Of a stretch of DNA of 64,000 nt, positions 18,720 to 27,315 are shown piece by piece. The first letter of the stretch is position 1, and the number at the start of each line of letters is the position of its first letter. This stretch comes from Vibrio tritonius (lineage in GTDB: Bacteria > Pseudomonadota > Gammaproteobacteria > Enterobacterales > Vibrionaceae), in the NCBI RefSeq assembly GCF_001547935.1, contig NZ_AP014635.1, positions 2,666,001-2,730,000 of the forward strand, written 5' to 3'. The position numbers and the translations under genes were made by a program. The notes beneath the pieces were generated by a model, which did no database searches, was not told the origin of the DNA, and was given only the letters and a program-made list of their open reading frames with translations.

Positions 18720-19892
18720 TTAATCACCACCAACGCGGTACTCTTTGGGGGTTTTGTTATAGGCCTTTTTAAACACGGAATAGAGATATTGGATAGAGGG
18801 ATAACCACACACATCGGCAATATCAGAAATCGGCAATTCACTGTTTTCCAATAGGTAACTTGCCCGTTCTAACTTCGCCTGATGAATCTCTTGGTGGATC
18901 GAATGCCCACGCTGCAGCTTAAAGCGAGCTTCAAGATTAGTACGCGATACTCCTACATGATCAAGTACTTGCTCTACTTTGATCCCTTTGCAGGCATTTT
19001 GCCGAATAAAGTGCATGGCATGAACCACATAGGGGTCATCGACACCTTCATAATCCGAGCTCTGCCGAGCATAAACCTGAGTGGGCGGAATCAAAATGCG
19101 CGGTAATTGGGCGGGTGACCAACGGGTTCCATTGAGCATTTTGTCGAGCAGTTTAGCTGCCGCATAGCCCATAGATTTGGTGCCCTGCCCCACTGAGCTT
19201 AACGAGACTCGCGTAAGATAACGAGTCACCTCTTCATTATCGATACCAATCACCGCCACCTTATCCGGCACCATCAAGTTGAGGTCTTCACACATTTGCA
19301 AAAGGTGCCGCGCACGTGCATCGGTCACCGCAATAATGCCAATCGGCGTCGGAAGTTGTTGCAGCCAATCCGACAAACGATTCATATCAAATTGCCATGT
19401 TTTGGAATTGGTCGCACTGCCTCGAAACACCGAGAAATAATACCCTTCGCGCTCCATCAGATTCACAAAGGCACTTTCCCGCTCTATCGCCCAACGTTCC
19501 CAAGAATCATCGGGGATGCCATAAAAGGCGAACTTTTCTAAGCCCTTATGTTTAAGATGCTCAAACGCCATTTCAATTAATTTGACATTATCGGTCGCCA
19601 CATACGGGACGGGGGGATAGTCCTCTTGTTTGGCGTAAGAGCCGCCAATTCCCACCACAGGAATGGTTGCTTGAGACAACAATTGAACAATGCTCGGATT
19701 ATCAAAATCCGCAATCACTCCATCACCACGCCAGTTGTGAAATTGTTCAATATCGGTAGTAAAGTCTTCTTGAATAAAAATATTCCAACGCGATTGCGAA
19801 GCCTGTAAGTATTCGCCAATACCTTCCATTACCTGTCGGTCATAGGCTTTATTGGCATTAAACAGTAACGAAATTTGGTAGTTCTTATTCAT
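18720..19892 (-). CDS. xylR: Xylose operon regulator, AraC family with LacI-type sensor
   Basis: The protein aligns with E. coli XylR from its first residues (ISLLFNANKAYDRQVMEGIGEYLQ). An N-terminal periplasmic-binding-protein-like xylose sensor (about 1-275) is followed by an AraC DNA-binding domain (about 285-390) with two helix-turn-helices, the second containing ISDIADVCGYPSIQYLYSVFKK. The ATG at 19892 matches the E. coli start, although a TTG at 19898 is better spaced from the GGGAG upstream. XylR binds xylose and activates xylA and transport genes together with CRP. Confidence 0.93.
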   Translation of the reverse strand: MNKNYQISLLFNANKAYDRQVMEGIGEYLQASQSRWNIFIQEDFTTDIEQFHNWRGDGVIADFDNPSIVQLLSQATIPVVGIGGSYAKQEDYPPVPYVATDNVKLIEMAFEHLKHKGLEKFAFYGIPDDSWERWAIERESAFVNLMEREGYYFSVFRGSATNSKTWQFDMNRLSDWLQQLPTPIGIIAVTDARARHLLQMCEDLNLMVPDKVAVIGIDNEEVTRYLTRVSLSSVGQGTKSMGYAAAKLLDKMLNGTRWSPAQLPRILIPPTQVYARQSSDYEGVDDPYVVHAMHFIRQNACKGIKVEQVLDHVGVSRTNLEARFKLQRGHSIHQEIHQAKLERASYLLENSELPISDIADVCGYPSIQYLYSVFKKAYNKTPKEYRVGGD

Positions 19893-20096
19893 AGCCAATG
19901 TTAGCACTCCCTTATTTAAACCGATGAGTCTATCAACGTGCTAGTCAAGCCAATGTGATCCTATGCTCAGTCGTTAAATCGCAGAATTTGGTTGAGAGAA
20001 AACGTAATTGTGGTCACGTTGTTAAGGATTAAAATCAAGGGAAAAGAACAATAAATCTAACGTATAAAAACTCACTGAAACAGAAGGGAAATAATG

Positions 20097-21548
20097 ATGT
20101 TCATCGGTATAGATTTAGGCACCTCTGGAGTCAAAAGTATCCTGATAACCGCATCTGGCGATGTGGTCAGTTCCGCTACCGTTAATATGACGGTGTCTCG
20201 CCCAAAGCCGCTTTGGTCTGAGCAAGATCCTTTGCAATGGTGGCAAGCCACTTGCGCTTCCATTCGCGAATTAGGCGCGAAACACTCTCTCAAAGAGGTG
20301 CAAGCGATTGGTCTTTCGGGTCAAATGCACGGCGTCACCCTACTCGATAAACACAATCAAATTCTGCGCCCCGCCATTTTGTGGAATGACGGACGCTGCG
20401 CACAGGAGTGTCAGTTACTCGAACAAGAAGTGCCGACTAGCCGAACAATCACTGGTAATCTGATGATGCCCGGATTTAGCGCGCCTAAAGTCAAATGGGT
20501 TCAACGCCATGAACCAGAGATTTTTCACCAAATACACAAAGTGTTACTGCCCAAAGATTACCTGCGCTTTCGCTTAACAGGCGATTACGCGTCAGATATG
20601 TCCGATGCGGCAGGAACAATGTGGCTCGATTTGGAAAAACGCGATTGGAGTGATGAGCTTTTGGCTGCAACCGGACTTACCCGTAGCCATATGCCATCCC
20701 TTTTTGAGGGCTCAGAAATCACGGGTTATTTAACTCGTGAGGTAGCGGATCAACTCGGATTACCCGTGGTTCCCGTCGTCGCAGGTGGCGGTGACAACGC
20801 TGCTGGTGCTGTCGGTGTGGGGATCATCGAACCGGGTCAGGCGATGATTTCACTTGGAACATCAGGCGTCTACTTTGCTGTTAGCGATGGTGTGGTCACC
20901 AACCCAGAAGCTGCACTGCATAGCTTTTGTCATGCTCTGCCCAATACTTGGCATACCATGTCGGTGATTCTGAGCGCCGCCTCATGTCTAAACTGGGTGG
21001 CACAATTAACGGAATTTAAAGATGTTCCGACCATGATGAGTGAGTTAGAAGCTCGTAAGCCAAGCACTCAAGTGATCTTCCTACCTTATCTATCTGGTGA
21101 AAGAACCCCGCACAACAACCCAGATGCCAAAGGGGTGTTCTTTGGTTTGACTCATACCACCGACCGCTATGAATTAGCCCAAGCGGTATTAGAAGGGGTG
21201 GGATTTGCCCTAGCCGACGGTCTAGATGCGATGCATAAAACCGGTGCTCAACCCCAAGAAATCGCACTGATCGGCGGCGGCGCTCGCAGCCCATATTGGC
21301 GACAAATGTTGGCAGATATTTTCCAGCAAACGTTAGTGTATCGCCAAGGTGGCGATGTGGGTCCAGCGCTTGGAGCTGCTCGTTTAGCCCAGTTAGCACT
21401 AGCCGAACCTCACACCGACATTCGCCAGATTTGTCCATTGCCTGAAGTATTGGCTCAGCACACACCCAATAGCGCTGCGAATCAGCAGTATGCGAATAAA
21501 CGTGCGACTTTTATCGCCCTCTATCAACGTTTGCAGGATCTGTTTTAG
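20097..21548 (+). CDS. xylB: Xylulokinase
   Basis: The FGGY-family kinase phosphorylates D-xylulose to xylulose 5-phosphate. It shows the ATP-binding start FIGIDLGTSGVK, SGQMHG, RPAILWNDGRC and the catalytic Asp233 in GGGDNAAGAVG; with the ATG at 20097 this matches E. coli numbering exactly. A second ATG lies three bases upstream. AAGGG precedes both. It is divergent from xylR across about 200 bases and completes the isomerase pathway with xylA. Confidence 0.95.
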   Translation: MFIGIDLGTSGVKSILITASGDVVSSATVNMTVSRPKPLWSEQDPLQWWQATCASIRELGAKHSLKEVQAIGLSGQMHGVTLLDKHNQILRPAILWNDGRCAQECQLLEQEVPTSRTITGNLMMPGFSAPKVKWVQRHEPEIFHQIHKVLLPKDYLRFRLTGDYASDMSDAAGTMWLDLEKRDWSDELLAATGLTRSHMPSLFEGSEITGYLTREVADQLGLPVVPVVAGGGDNAAGAVGVGIIEPGQAMISLGTSGVYFAVSDGVVTNPEAALHSFCHALPNTWHTMSVILSAASCLNWVAQLTEFKDVPTMMSELEARKPSTQVIFLPYLSGERTPHNNPDAKGVFFGLTHTTDRYELAQAVLEGVGFALADGLDAMHKTGAQPQEIALIGGGARSPYWRQMLADIFQQTLVYRQGGDVGPALGAARLAQLALAEPHTDIRQICPLPEVLAQHTPNSAANQQYANKRATFIALYQRLQDLF

Positions 21549-21572
21549 GTTCGTTTAGTCAAACTAAGAGAT

Positions 21573-21600
21573 TCATGGATTGGCAACCGCCAATCCATGA
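21573..21600. terminator. Perfect 12-bp inverted repeat shared with the end of a gene
   Basis: TCATGGATTGGC and GCCAATCCATGA form a perfect 12-bp stem around AACC. The last residues (Leu-Ala-Val-Ala-Asn-Pro) and stop of the LysR gene are encoded in this hairpin, which also follows xylB. It may stop transcription from both sides, although the T tract is poor. Confidence 0.55.
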
Positions 21601-22487
21601 TCACCTGCGGCTTGCAGCGCTAACTCTACCGCCTGCTCTAATAGCTGTTGGCTACGAATGCGTTCACTCGCGTTCAAATACGTCACGGTAAAATAGAGTG
21701 GTTTGGGGTTCCATTCAGCTTCAATGATCACCAGCTCACCGCTCTCTAACTGCTCTTGCACCACTTCCTTGGGTAGTGACGCAATACCCACACCATTTTC
21801 CACCAGCTTGACACAAGCAGACAAAGAGGCAGAAGAGTAGAACCGCATATCATGTTGATTTTTCTGTTTAAAGTAATGGGAGATTTCATGATATGGCGCG
21901 GTGTTACGCCCATAAGTAATGATGGGCCAATGGATAAAATCACGAAGCCCACCGCTGACTTGGCTGGCGATATCGGGTCTTGCAACCCAAAAAAGTTGGT
22001 ACGTGCTAAGAGGGCTGTTTACCGAACTCGGCTCATTAATCGGCCCCATCATCATGGCGATATCCAAGTTACGCGCCAGCAGTTCACGCGTGAGATTGAC
22101 CGTGGCATCCACCGACAGCTCCACTTCCACTTGCGGTAACACCTGATGCAGTCGCTCCAAAAAAGCCGGCACCCAAGTGTGAACTAAAGTCTCTGACACC
22201 CCCATTTTGAGTAGCCCAGACAAGGTGGTTTCATGACTGGCTTTTTGCATAAATTGCTGACTACTCGCCACAATACTTTCGGCCAGTGGCAACAGCTCAC
22301 GCCCTTTGGTGGTTAACGAAACTTTGCCGCCATCGCGATGGAACAGCGTGGTATCTAACGTGTGTTCGAGATTAACAATACGAGTTGAAATCGCTGGCTG
22401 CGTGGTACACAACTGCTCAGCGGTTTGACGAAAGCTACCTAAATGCGCGATGCACACAAAGGTCTCTAACTGTTTTAGATTTAGCAC
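21573..22487 (-). CDS. LysR-family regulator of the 5-oxoproline cluster
   Basis: The protein opens with a LysR helix-turn-helix (LKQLETFVCIAHLGSFRQTA, CTTQPAISTRIVNLE), followed by the two-lobed effector domain. The GTG at 22487 is preferred because AGGGAG lies six bases upstream and the family normally begins at this point; the open frame extends to an ATG at 22520. It is divergent from the DUF1445/pxp operon and therefore its likely regulator. The C-terminal codons lie within a perfect inverted repeat. Confidence 0.82.
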   Translation of the reverse strand: MLNLKQLETFVCIAHLGSFRQTAEQLCTTQPAISTRIVNLEHTLDTTLFHRDGGKVSLTTKGRELLPLAESIVASSQQFMQKASHETTLSGLLKMGVSETLVHTWVPAFLERLHQVLPQVEVELSVDATVNLTRELLARNLDIAMMMGPINEPSSVNSPLSTYQLFWVARPDIASQVSGGLRDFIHWPIITYGRNTAPYHEISHYFKQKNQHDMRFYSSASLSACVKLVENGVGIASLPKEVVQEQLESGELVIIEAEWNPKPLYFTVTYLNASERIRSQQLLEQAVELALQAAGDHGLAVANP

Positions 22488-22656
22488 TCTTATCTCCCTG
22501 CGATGCTCAATCAGTTTCACTTAATAACTTACTAACGCACTGTTTTCCCTAGGGCATTAATTTTATTTATCAGATATCGAAAAAAATCATTAATAGACAT
22601 TATCACCATAACCGTTATTTTGGTGTTTTACAATTCACGAACCAAGGACTGGTTAT

Positions 22657-23466
22657 ATGGATAAGCTAGATACCTCAGTATCGCTTGAGTCTCTCACTCC
22701 CGCACAAGTGCGCGCCTTAATTCGGACCAAGGATCACACCGGTTCAACGAGTGGTTTAGCCAAAGGTTACCTACAAGCCAACCTATTGATTTTGCCTGCA
22801 GACTGGGCAAATGACTTCCTGCTCTTTTGTCAAAAAAACCCAGTTGCCTGCCCACTGGTTGGCGTGTCTGAACCTGGGAGTCGCTATATTCCTGAACTGG
22901 GTCATGACATCGATATCGGTCGTGATGTACCAGAATTTCATGTGTTTCATGAGGGTCAATTTACCCAAGCGGTGTATGACCTTGATGAACTGTGGCGGGA
23001 TGATTTGGTGATCTTCGCTTTAGGCTGCTCTTTCTCTTTTGAAGAAGCCTTGATTCAAGCTGGATTGAAAGTTCGTAACATCGAACAAAACACCAATGTC
23101 TCAATGTACGATACCAATATTGCCTGTCTGCCTGCGGGGAAATTCAGTGGCAACATGGTGGTATCAATGCGTCCATTTACCCCCAAAGATGCGATTCGCG
23201 CCGTGCAAGTGACCAGCCGTTATCCCAAAGCACACGGTGCGCCAGTGCACTTTGGCGACCCACAAGCGATTGGGATTGACGATATTAGCAAGCCAAACTA
23301 CGGCGAAGCGGTCGATATCTATCCTGGTGAAGTGCCGGTATTTTGGGCCTGTGGCGTGACACCACAAAACGTGGTACGTCACAGCAAACCACCTTTTTGT
23401 ATCACCCACTCTCCGGGCAAAATGTTGATTACCGATCTACTGAGTAATGCGTTAGCGGTGCTGTAA
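22657..23466 (+). CDS. DUF1445 hydro-lyase/D-glutamate-cyclase-like protein (YcsI-like)
   Basis: The 269-residue protein matches DUF1445 (B. subtilis YcsI): an N-terminal [58 protein letters not shown] and a C-terminal [11 protein letters not shown]. Related eukaryotic proteins convert D-glutamate to 5-oxo-D-proline. It is the first gene of an operon with pxpA, pxpB, pxpC and an NRAMP transporter, an arrangement like the ycs-kip cluster of Bacillus, so a role in oxoproline/glutamate metabolism is likely. The bacterial activity is not established here. Confidence 0.82.
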   Translation: MDKLDTSVSLESLTPAQVRALIRTKDHTGSTSGLAKGYLQANLLILPADWANDFLLFCQKNPVACPLVGVSEPGSRYIPELGHDIDIGRDVPEFHVFHEGQFTQAVYDLDELWRDDLVIFALGCSFSFEEALIQAGLKVRNIEQNTNVSMYDTNIACLPAGKFSGNMVVSMRPFTPKDAIRAVQVTSRYPKAHGAPVHFGDPQAIGIDDISKPNYGEAVDIYPGEVPVFWACGVTPQNVVRHSKPPFCITHSPGKMLITDLLSNALAVL

Positions 23467-23483
23467 GTAAAAGGAGTTCAAGG

Positions 23484-24233
23484 ATGAAAATTAACTGCGA
23501 TATGGGCGAAAGCTTTGGTCACTGGACCATTGGCCACGATGACCAAGTCATGCCTTTCATTGATATGGCGAACATCGCCTGTGGCATGCATGCCTCTGAC
23601 CCAACCGTCATGTTAGAAACCGTTCGGCTAGCGAAAAAACATGGCGTCACCATTGGTGCTCATCCGGGTTATGCCGATTTGCAAGGGTTTGGCCGCCGTC
23701 CGATGCCTCTTAGCGACACTGAACTAAAAGCGCTTTTTATCTATCAAGTTGGTGCGCTAAAACTCTTGTGTGAAAGTGAAGGCGTTGCCCTCAGTTACGT
23801 CAAACCCCATGGCGCGCTGTATAACACCATGATGAAAGACGATAAGGTCTTTATCACTTTACTTGAAGCGATGCAGCAAGCTGCGCCCGAACTTCCTTTG
23901 GTGGTGATGGCGGTGCCCAATCACGCCAAATACCAAGCCGCTGCAGATAACCGTGGTATTACCGTCTGGTTTGAAGCCTTTGTTGACCGAGCGTATGACG
24001 AAGATGGTCGCTTAGTAGCGCGTTCTATTCCCGGCTCTACCTACACTGACCTTGAGACCATTGGCGCCCAAGCGCGCTCTTTAATTGAATTTGGCCAAGT
24101 GACCACCCTCGATGGCACAACGATTGAAGTGCATGCCGATACCCTTTGCATCCACGGTGATGGCCCAGCTGCAGTGCCAACAGCGCGTCTGCTTAATGAC
24201 ATTTTGCGATCTGGGAAAGGGAACGCATTATGA
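23484..24233 (+). CDS. pxpA: 5-oxoprolinase subunit A
   Basis: The 249-residue LamB/YcsF family protein has NCDMGESFG at the N terminus, ANIACGMHASDP, GVTIGAHPGYADLQGFGRR and YVKPHGALYN, all conserved in PxpA. PxpA, PxpB and PxpC together use ATP to open 5-oxoproline (pyroglutamate) to glutamate in the cytoplasm. It begins 17 bases after the DUF1445 gene behind AAGGAG and overlaps pxpB by four bases. Confidence 0.94.
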   Translation: MKINCDMGESFGHWTIGHDDQVMPFIDMANIACGMHASDPTVMLETVRLAKKHGVTIGAHPGYADLQGFGRRPMPLSDTELKALFIYQVGALKLLCESEGVALSYVKPHGALYNTMMKDDKVFITLLEAMQQAAPELPLVVMAVPNHAKYQAAADNRGITVWFEAFVDRAYDEDGRLVARSIPGSTYTDLETIGAQARSLIEFGQVTTLDGTTIEVHADTLCIHGDGPAAVPTARLLNDILRSGKGNAL

Positions 24234-24973
24234 AGATGAGCGCAGTGAATGAAAACTCGTTGATCCTCTACTTTGGCGATGCGATTAACGCGCAAGTGGC
24301 TGATCGCATTGGACTCGCCGTGCCACTAATTCGTTCTGCGCTAGGACAAGCCTTAATCGATGTGGTGCCTTCGTACACCTCGGTTTTGGTGACCTTCGAT
24401 ATCATGTCGATTGGAATGGAAGAGTGCCTTGCCACCTTGCAAGAAACCCTTCAAGAGATCGATGAGCTCGAGGGGCACAGCCAACAAAGTGCGCAGATTG
24501 AAATTCCCGTGTACTACGGACCAGAGGTCGCTTTGGATGCCGATGATGTCTGCGCCCATACTGGCCTGAGCTTTGAGGAAATCGTCGCCATACACAGTAG
24601 CGAAACCTATCGCGTGTATGCGATTGGCTTTACGCCTGGCTTTGCTTACCTAGGTAATACCGATGCCCGCATCGAGATTCCGCGCAAAAAAACGCCGCGG
24701 TTATCGATTCCCAAAGGCAGTGTTGCCTTAGCCGATCGCCAAACCGCGATTTATCCCAAAGTCTCGCCCGGTGGCTGGCAAGTGATTGGCAAAACACCGA
24801 TTGATCTTATTGATTATCAACGAGATAACCTGACCTTATTTGAGATGGGCGCTAAGGTCACCTTTAAGCCCATTACCCGGGAGCAATTTTTGCAACTCGG
24901 CGGTGAACTGCCGCAAACCACGCACAAGGAAACCCGCGTAAAAAAGCCGCAGAGTGATAAGGAGATCGCCTGA
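24230..24973 (+). CDS. pxpB: 5-oxoprolinase subunit B (KipI family)
   Basis: The 247-residue protein has the KipI/carboxyltransferase subunit 1 fold: EIPVYYGPEVALDADDV, the VYAIGFTPGFAYLG signature, and RLSIPKGSVALADRQTAIYP. It forms the PxpBC complex with the next gene product. Its ATG overlaps the pxpA stop (ATGA) and its stop overlaps the pxpC start, so the three subunits are translationally coupled. Confidence 0.93.
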   Translation: MKMSAVNENSLILYFGDAINAQVADRIGLAVPLIRSALGQALIDVVPSYTSVLVTFDIMSIGMEECLATLQETLQEIDELEGHSQQSAQIEIPVYYGPEVALDADDVCAHTGLSFEEIVAIHSSETYRVYAIGFTPGFAYLGNTDARIEIPRKKTPRLSIPKGSVALADRQTAIYPKVSPGGWQVIGKTPIDLIDYQRDNLTLFEMGAKVTFKPITREQFLQLGGELPQTTHKETRVKKPQSDKEIA

Positions 24974-25935
24974 TGTTAACCCTACTCTCATCTGGTCCGT
25001 TGAGCCTGATTCAAGATTTGGGGCGTCAAGGACACCAACATATTGGCGTGAGCCCCGGCGGTCCAATGGATGAACATGCCTTTTTGTGGGCAAATCGCTT
25101 GGTAGGAAACCAACCTAATGCACCACAAATTGAGATTACTATGGGTCAGTTTCGTGCCTGCTTTACCAAGCCAACCACCTTTGCACTGACCGGTGCAGAC
25201 ATGGGAGCGCGCTTAAATGATAAGCCGCTAACGCCTTGGCAGAGTTATCACGCCAAGGCTAATGATGTACTGGTTCTGCGTGGTGCACGTTTTGGCACTC
25301 GCGCCTATTTAGCCGTGGCAGGCGGTTTTACCGTTCCGACCATTTTAAATAGCGCGACAACGGTCGTTCGCGATCAATTAGGCGGACTCGCTCGCCATGG
25401 CGCAGCACTACAAAATGGCGATGAGATTGACTACCCAACTTGCAATGCGCGTAGTCTGCATCAAGTTCCACCAGAGTTTATTCCTCATTACAGCCAAGAC
25501 GTCGTGATCGACATGATCGGCAGTTATCAGTATGAGTGGTTTGCTCCCGAACAACGCACACGCTTCTTTCAATCTGACTATACCGTGACAACGAACTGTG
25601 ACCGGATGGGATATCGTTTATCAGGCGATACCATTACGTGTCGCCAGCAGAATTTGATTTCCGAAGGGATTGCGCTTGGAGCGATTCAGATCCCTGCCGA
25701 TGGTCAACCGATAGTGTTGATGCGTGACAGACAAACGATTGGTGGTTATCCCAAGATGGGATGCGTCACCACCAAAGATCTCAGCAAACTGGCTCAATGT
25801 CAGCCAGGAACTCGGGTACGTTTTGTGGAAACAACGTTGGAGAAGGCCACTCAGCAGCGCCGCCTCCAGCAGCAGTTTTTCCATCACTACGTAGCCAAAC
25901 ACCGTGCAGCAGAGTGGCTCACTCAAACACTTTAG
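24973..25935 (+). CDS. pxpC: 5-oxoprolinase subunit C (KipA family)
   Basis: The 320-residue biotin-dependent-carboxyltransferase-like protein starts with LSSGPLSLIQDLGRQGHQH and SPGGPMDEHAFLWANRL. It continues with EITMGQ, ALTGAD, RAYLAVAGGF and the C-terminal GDGQP-type ADGQPIVLMRDRQTIGGYP, all typical of PxpC. It overlaps pxpB by one base. Together with PxpA and PxpB it completes the prokaryotic oxoprolinase. Confidence 0.93.
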   Translation: MLTLLSSGPLSLIQDLGRQGHQHIGVSPGGPMDEHAFLWANRLVGNQPNAPQIEITMGQFRACFTKPTTFALTGADMGARLNDKPLTPWQSYHAKANDVLVLRGARFGTRAYLAVAGGFTVPTILNSATTVVRDQLGGLARHGAALQNGDEIDYPTCNARSLHQVPPEFIPHYSQDVVIDMIGSYQYEWFAPEQRTRFFQSDYTVTTNCDRMGYRLSGDTITCRQQNLISEGIALGAIQIPADGQPIVLMRDRQTIGGYPKMGCVTTKDLSKLAQCQPGTRVRFVETTLEKATQQRRLQQQFFHHYVAKHRAAEWLTQTL

Positions 25936-26033
25936 TGCCACCTTGTTTGCAAGATGTGTGAAAGGGTGATGTCACCTTGTTCACAAAACCACTGTGACCG
26001 GATTGTCACAGCGAACTTTACAGGAGTTACATT

Positions 26034-27269
26034 ATGTCGTCAGAAAAAGTCATTTCTGCTGCCACCAGCGCAGTGACGCCCAAAGCTCAAGCCGGCTTTA
26101 ACTGGTCACTCATCATGGGTGCCGTATTTCTTATGGCAACCTCAGCAGTGGGACCGGGCTTCCTTACTCAAACCACTGTTTTTACTCAAACCTTAGGCGC
26201 AAGTTTTGCCTTCGTTATTTTAATTTCCATCCTGTTGGATATCGGTGCGCAGCTCAATATTTGGCGCGTCATCGTTGTCGCTAGAAAGCGTGCGCAAGAT
26301 ATTGCTAACGACCTTGTACCGGGGCTAGGCATTGCCATCGCAGCGGCTGTTGCCTTAGGTGGCCTTGCCTTCAACATTGGTAACATTGCGGGTGCAGGTC
26401 TTGGGGTCAACGTACTCTTTCCTGATATCTCACCTATCGGTGGGGCTGCACTGAGCGCGGTGATCGCTGTGGCGCTGTTTGTGATGAAAGATGCGACACG
26501 CATGATGGACCGTTTCACCATCTTAATGGGCGGCGCACTGATTCTGATGATTGTGTATGTGCTGTTTTCGACTCAGCCTCCTTATGCACAAGCCGCTTAT
26601 CACGCGGTTGCACCTGAGAAACTGGATATCATTTCCATCGTCACTCTCGTGGGTGGCACAGTGGGTGGTTACATCACCTTTGCTGGTGCACACCGTTTGG
26701 TGGACGCCGGAGTAGTAGGTAAAGAGTCACTTCCTCAAGTCACTCGCGGCTCTATCTCTGCTATCAGTGTGGCTTCGGTGGTGCGCATCATGCTGTTTTT
26801 GGCAGCATTAGGCGTGGTAAGCCAAGGTATTACCCTTGATCCAAGTAACCCACCAGCGTCTATGTTCCAACACGCGGCTGGCGCCGTCGGTTACAAGCTA
26901 TTTGGTTTGGTGCTTTGGGCAGCAGCGATTACCTCAGTTATCGGTGCGGCTTACACCTCGGTTTCTTTCTTGAAAACCTTACACCCAGCAATTGAACGTC
27001 ACAGCCAAGGGGTGACTATCGCCTTTATCGTGATTTCGACCTTTATTTTCTGTTCGATTGGTAAACCGGTTATGCTGCTGGTGTTAGTTGGTGCGATTAA
27101 CGGCTTCATCCTACCTGTGACCTTAGGCACCATGCTGGTTGCGGCGCACAAAAGCAAAATTGTTGGTGACTACAAACACCCTATCATTCTGTCTGCTATC
27201 GGCTGGATTATCACCATCATGATGGCGCTTATGAGCCTTTACAGTCTGTATAAAATGCTGTTTATGTAA
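26034..27269 (+). CDS. NRAMP-family transporter of the oxoproline cluster (YcsG-like)
   Basis: This 411-residue membrane protein has about 11 helices. The opening MGAVFLMATSAVGPGFLTQTTVFT corresponds to the NRAMP helix 1 metal site (normally DPGN); here the Asp-Pro-Gly-Asn is replaced by Ser-Ala-Val-Gly-Pro-Gly, so divalent metal transport is doubtful. The same divergent branch lies beside pxp genes in Bacillus (ycsG). It may instead import 5-oxoproline or a related compound, an inference from context. It starts about 100 bases after pxpC behind CAGGAG. Confidence 0.8.
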   Translation: MSSEKVISAATSAVTPKAQAGFNWSLIMGAVFLMATSAVGPGFLTQTTVFTQTLGASFAFVILISILLDIGAQLNIWRVIVVARKRAQDIANDLVPGLGIAIAAAVALGGLAFNIGNIAGAGLGVNVLFPDISPIGGAALSAVIAVALFVMKDATRMMDRFTILMGGALILMIVYVLFSTQPPYAQAAYHAVAPEKLDIISIVTLVGGTVGGYITFAGAHRLVDAGVVGKESLPQVTRGSISAISVASVVRIMLFLAALGVVSQGITLDPSNPPASMFQHAAGAVGYKLFGLVLWAAAITSVIGAAYTSVSFLKTLHPAIERHSQGVTIAFIVISTFIFCSIGKPVMLLVLVGAINGFILPVTLGTMLVAAHKSKIVGDYKHPIILSAIGWIITIMMALMSLYSLYKMLFM

Positions 27270-27279
27270 AAGATTCACC

Positions 27280-27310
27280 TCCCCCGTCGTCTTGCGTCGG
27301 GGGATGTTTT
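27280..27310. terminator. Terminator between the oxoproline operon and the Hrp island
   Basis: TCCCCCG and CGGGGGA pair around an 11-base loop and are followed by TGTTTT. It separates the convergent NRAMP and effector-like genes and marks the left edge of the secretion island. Confidence 0.7.
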
Positions 27311-27315
27311 GCCCG

